Of a DNA stretch of 64,000 nucleotides, positions 63,090 to 64,000 are shown piece by piece (the stretch's first letter is position 1; every line of letters starts with the position of its first letter). This DNA is from Enterococcus xiangfangensis (lineage in GTDB: Bacteria > Bacillota > Bacilli > Lactobacillales > Enterococcaceae). Both the position numbers and the translations under genes were made by a program. The stretch is taken from the NCBI RefSeq assembly GCF_005405365.1, contig NZ_BJDX01000007.1, positions 62,001 through 126,000 on the forward strand, given 5' to 3'. The notes under the pieces are model-generated. The model worked only from the letters and a program-made list of their open reading frames with translations. It was not told the DNA's origin and ran no database searches.

Positions 63090-63557
63090 TTACTTTCTAA
63101 ACAAACGTTGCAGCCAATTCTTCTTTTCCCCAATTCGAATATTTCCACTGACTTTTTTCTCGTCTAGCATCGATTGAAAAAGGATATTATCTTGCAGCAA
63201 CAATTGATTGATAATCTTCAAACGTTTGATTTTCCGTACTTTTTGGTCATAAAGTTCTTGCTCATCGTGTTCAAATTCCTTATTTCGAGCAAAATCTCTT
63301 TGGATGATCTTCATTAATTCATATTGCTGTGTAAGCAGATGATTGATTTGCTTGATTTCAGCCGGCATCGCAGAGCTTTTTGAATCTGAAGGAGCTAATT
63401 GCTTCAGTGCGGCGACATAATCTTGCATATCCAACATAAAGATATGATTTACCTTACTTGTCATCAAGTTTTTTTCCGTCGTCAAATAGTCGATTACAGC
63501 ACCTAATCGTGCATTCGATTCAGCTAATTCTTGGATCTCTCGTTTCAGTTTCTCCAT
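63090..63557 (-). CDS. Coiled-coil protein of unknown function
   Basis: The 155-residue, highly charged, mostly helical protein starts with a heptad-like segment (MEKLKREIQELAESNARLGAV), has a second helical stretch (YDQKVRKIKRLKIINQLLLQ) and ends in a basic amphipathic tail (KKNWLQRLFRK) that could touch membrane. There is no signal peptide or transmembrane helix, and I recognise no family. It is convergent with fni and monocistronic. Confidence 0.7.
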   Translation of the reverse strand: MEKLKREIQELAESNARLGAVIDYLTTEKNLMTSKVNHIFMLDMQDYVAALKQLAPSDSKSSAMPAEIKQINHLLTQQYELMKIIQRDFARNKEFEHDEQELYDQKVRKIKRLKIINQLLLQDNILFQSMLDEKKVSGNIRIGEKKNWLQRLFRK

Positions 63558-63780
63558 ACTCTCGAACCTTTCCTCTCATCCTAATCCTAGTCTATCGTTT
63601 TTCACAGACTATAACAATCAAAGAGAGTCATTTTAGTTAAAAAGTCGGCTCTTTTAAACAAAAATAAATAAAGGTTTCTTCATCGTTCACAAAATTTTAT
63701 AAAATAAAGAATACCGAATCATCCCCGGTAAAAAAATCGCCATCGAAGTGGATTGCTTCAAAAAAATCAAAAATTTTTAA

Positions 63781-63816
63781 AAAAAGAAGTTGCGACTATT
63801 TGTCACAACTTCTTTT
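63781..63816 (-). terminator. Terminator of adhE
   Basis: AAAAGAAGTTGCGAC pairs with GTCACAACTTCTTTT with one mismatch, 8 nt after the adhE stop. Confidence 0.8.
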
Positions 63817-63823
63817 GATTGTA

Positions 63824-64000
63824 TTAAGCTTTGTAATCGTAAGCTGTTAAGATGATTTCTTTCAGCTCGCTGATCAATGGTTCTTTTGGATTTGCTGTTG
63901 TACATTGATCTTCGTAAGCTAATTCTGCCATCCGATCAACGGTTGAATCTAATTTCTCTTGTGTAACGCCTTGCGCTTTCAAGTTCATTTCGATACCAAC
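63824..64000 (-). CDS. adhE: Bifunctional acetaldehyde/alcohol dehydrogenase, 3' end only
   Basis: Only the last 58 codons are in the window. The sequence VDRMAELAYEDQCTTANPKE and LISELKEIILTAYDYKA is the typical C-terminus of the iron alcohol dehydrogenase half of AdhE. AdhE makes ethanol from acetyl-CoA. The position beside fni matches the enterococcal order I recall. A stand-alone iron alcohol dehydrogenase is a less likely alternative, since its N-terminal part is not visible. Confidence 0.85.
   Translation of the reverse strand, partial: VGIEMNLKAQGVTQEKLDSTVDRMAELAYEDQCTTANPKEPLISELKEIILTAYDYKA

Noticed and set aside
1..64000. CRISPR arrays, prophage, tRNA or rRNA genes
   Set aside because: No regularly spaced repeats, phage structural genes, cloverleaf candidates or rRNA-like stretches were recognised by eye.

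Overview
The window looks like a chromosomal segment of an Enterococcus or very close relative (Lactobacillales). Reasons: AT-rich DNA with strong AGGAGG ribosome sites; a WxL / DUF916-DUF3324 surface-protein cassette; a Gls24/AmaP/GlsB envelope-stress cluster; mevalonate-pathway isoprenoid genes; and a right end (infC-rpmI-rplT, mvaK1-mvaD-mvaK2-fni, adhE) whose order matches what I recall of E. faecalis. Species cannot be fixed from the sequence. No phage, complete insertion sequence, CRISPR array, rRNA or tRNA gene was seen.

Region 1 (1-13.4 kb) is a glycyl-radical-enzyme bacterial microcompartment operon on the minus strand, running off the left edge. Its core is a type I choline trimethylamine-lyase (CutC) with all the known choline-binding and radical residues at the same numbers as the characterised Desulfovibrio enzyme, plus its radical-SAM activase CutD. 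Around them are six shell proteins (three BMC-H, one EutS-like, one GrpU-like with a pore cysteine, one EutN-type pentamer), an iron alcohol dehydrogenase, EutJ, EutQ-like, EutP-like and EutT-like proteins, a DMT transporter and a small winged-helix-like protein. The only aldehyde dehydrogenase homologue in the window lacks its catalytic cysteine. A MerR-family gene lies upstream, and the operon promoter has the 19-bp spacer and central dyad typical of MerR activation.

Region 2 (13.5-26.9 kb) is accessory: a three-gene WxL surface cassette; an RpiR regulator convergent with a ROK fructokinase; an unusual operon (FAD oxidoreductase, permease, stand-alone HyuA-like protein, HExxH protein) behind a strong promoter with a perfect CcpA cre site; and a divergent aldose-epimerase/esterase pair.

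Region 3 (27-44 kb) is mostly housekeeping: rlmH and htrA diverging from a dense cluster of DnaA-box-like sequences; ytpR; thioredoxin and universal stress protein; pepV; nnrD; an acyl-CoA thioesterase; an APC permease; the threonine-to-glycine pair tdh-kbl behind cre sites; an aldo/keto reductase; an Mga-like regulator; and a P2A-type ATPase.

Region 4 (44-64 kb) starts with an AT-rich UPF1-like helicase gene interrupted by one in-frame TGA. It continues with the Gls24/AmaP stress cluster, a short-chain dehydrogenase, two CorA transporters, the translation operon infC-rpmI-rplT with an L20-type leader, a FUSC-family membrane protein, a HAD phosphatase, a PadR pair, a deoxynucleoside kinase and the mevalonate operon. 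It ends in the 3' end of adhE. Gene ends in this half are mostly marked by strong bidirectional terminators, several sharing a GTGACAAA/TTTGTCAC core.
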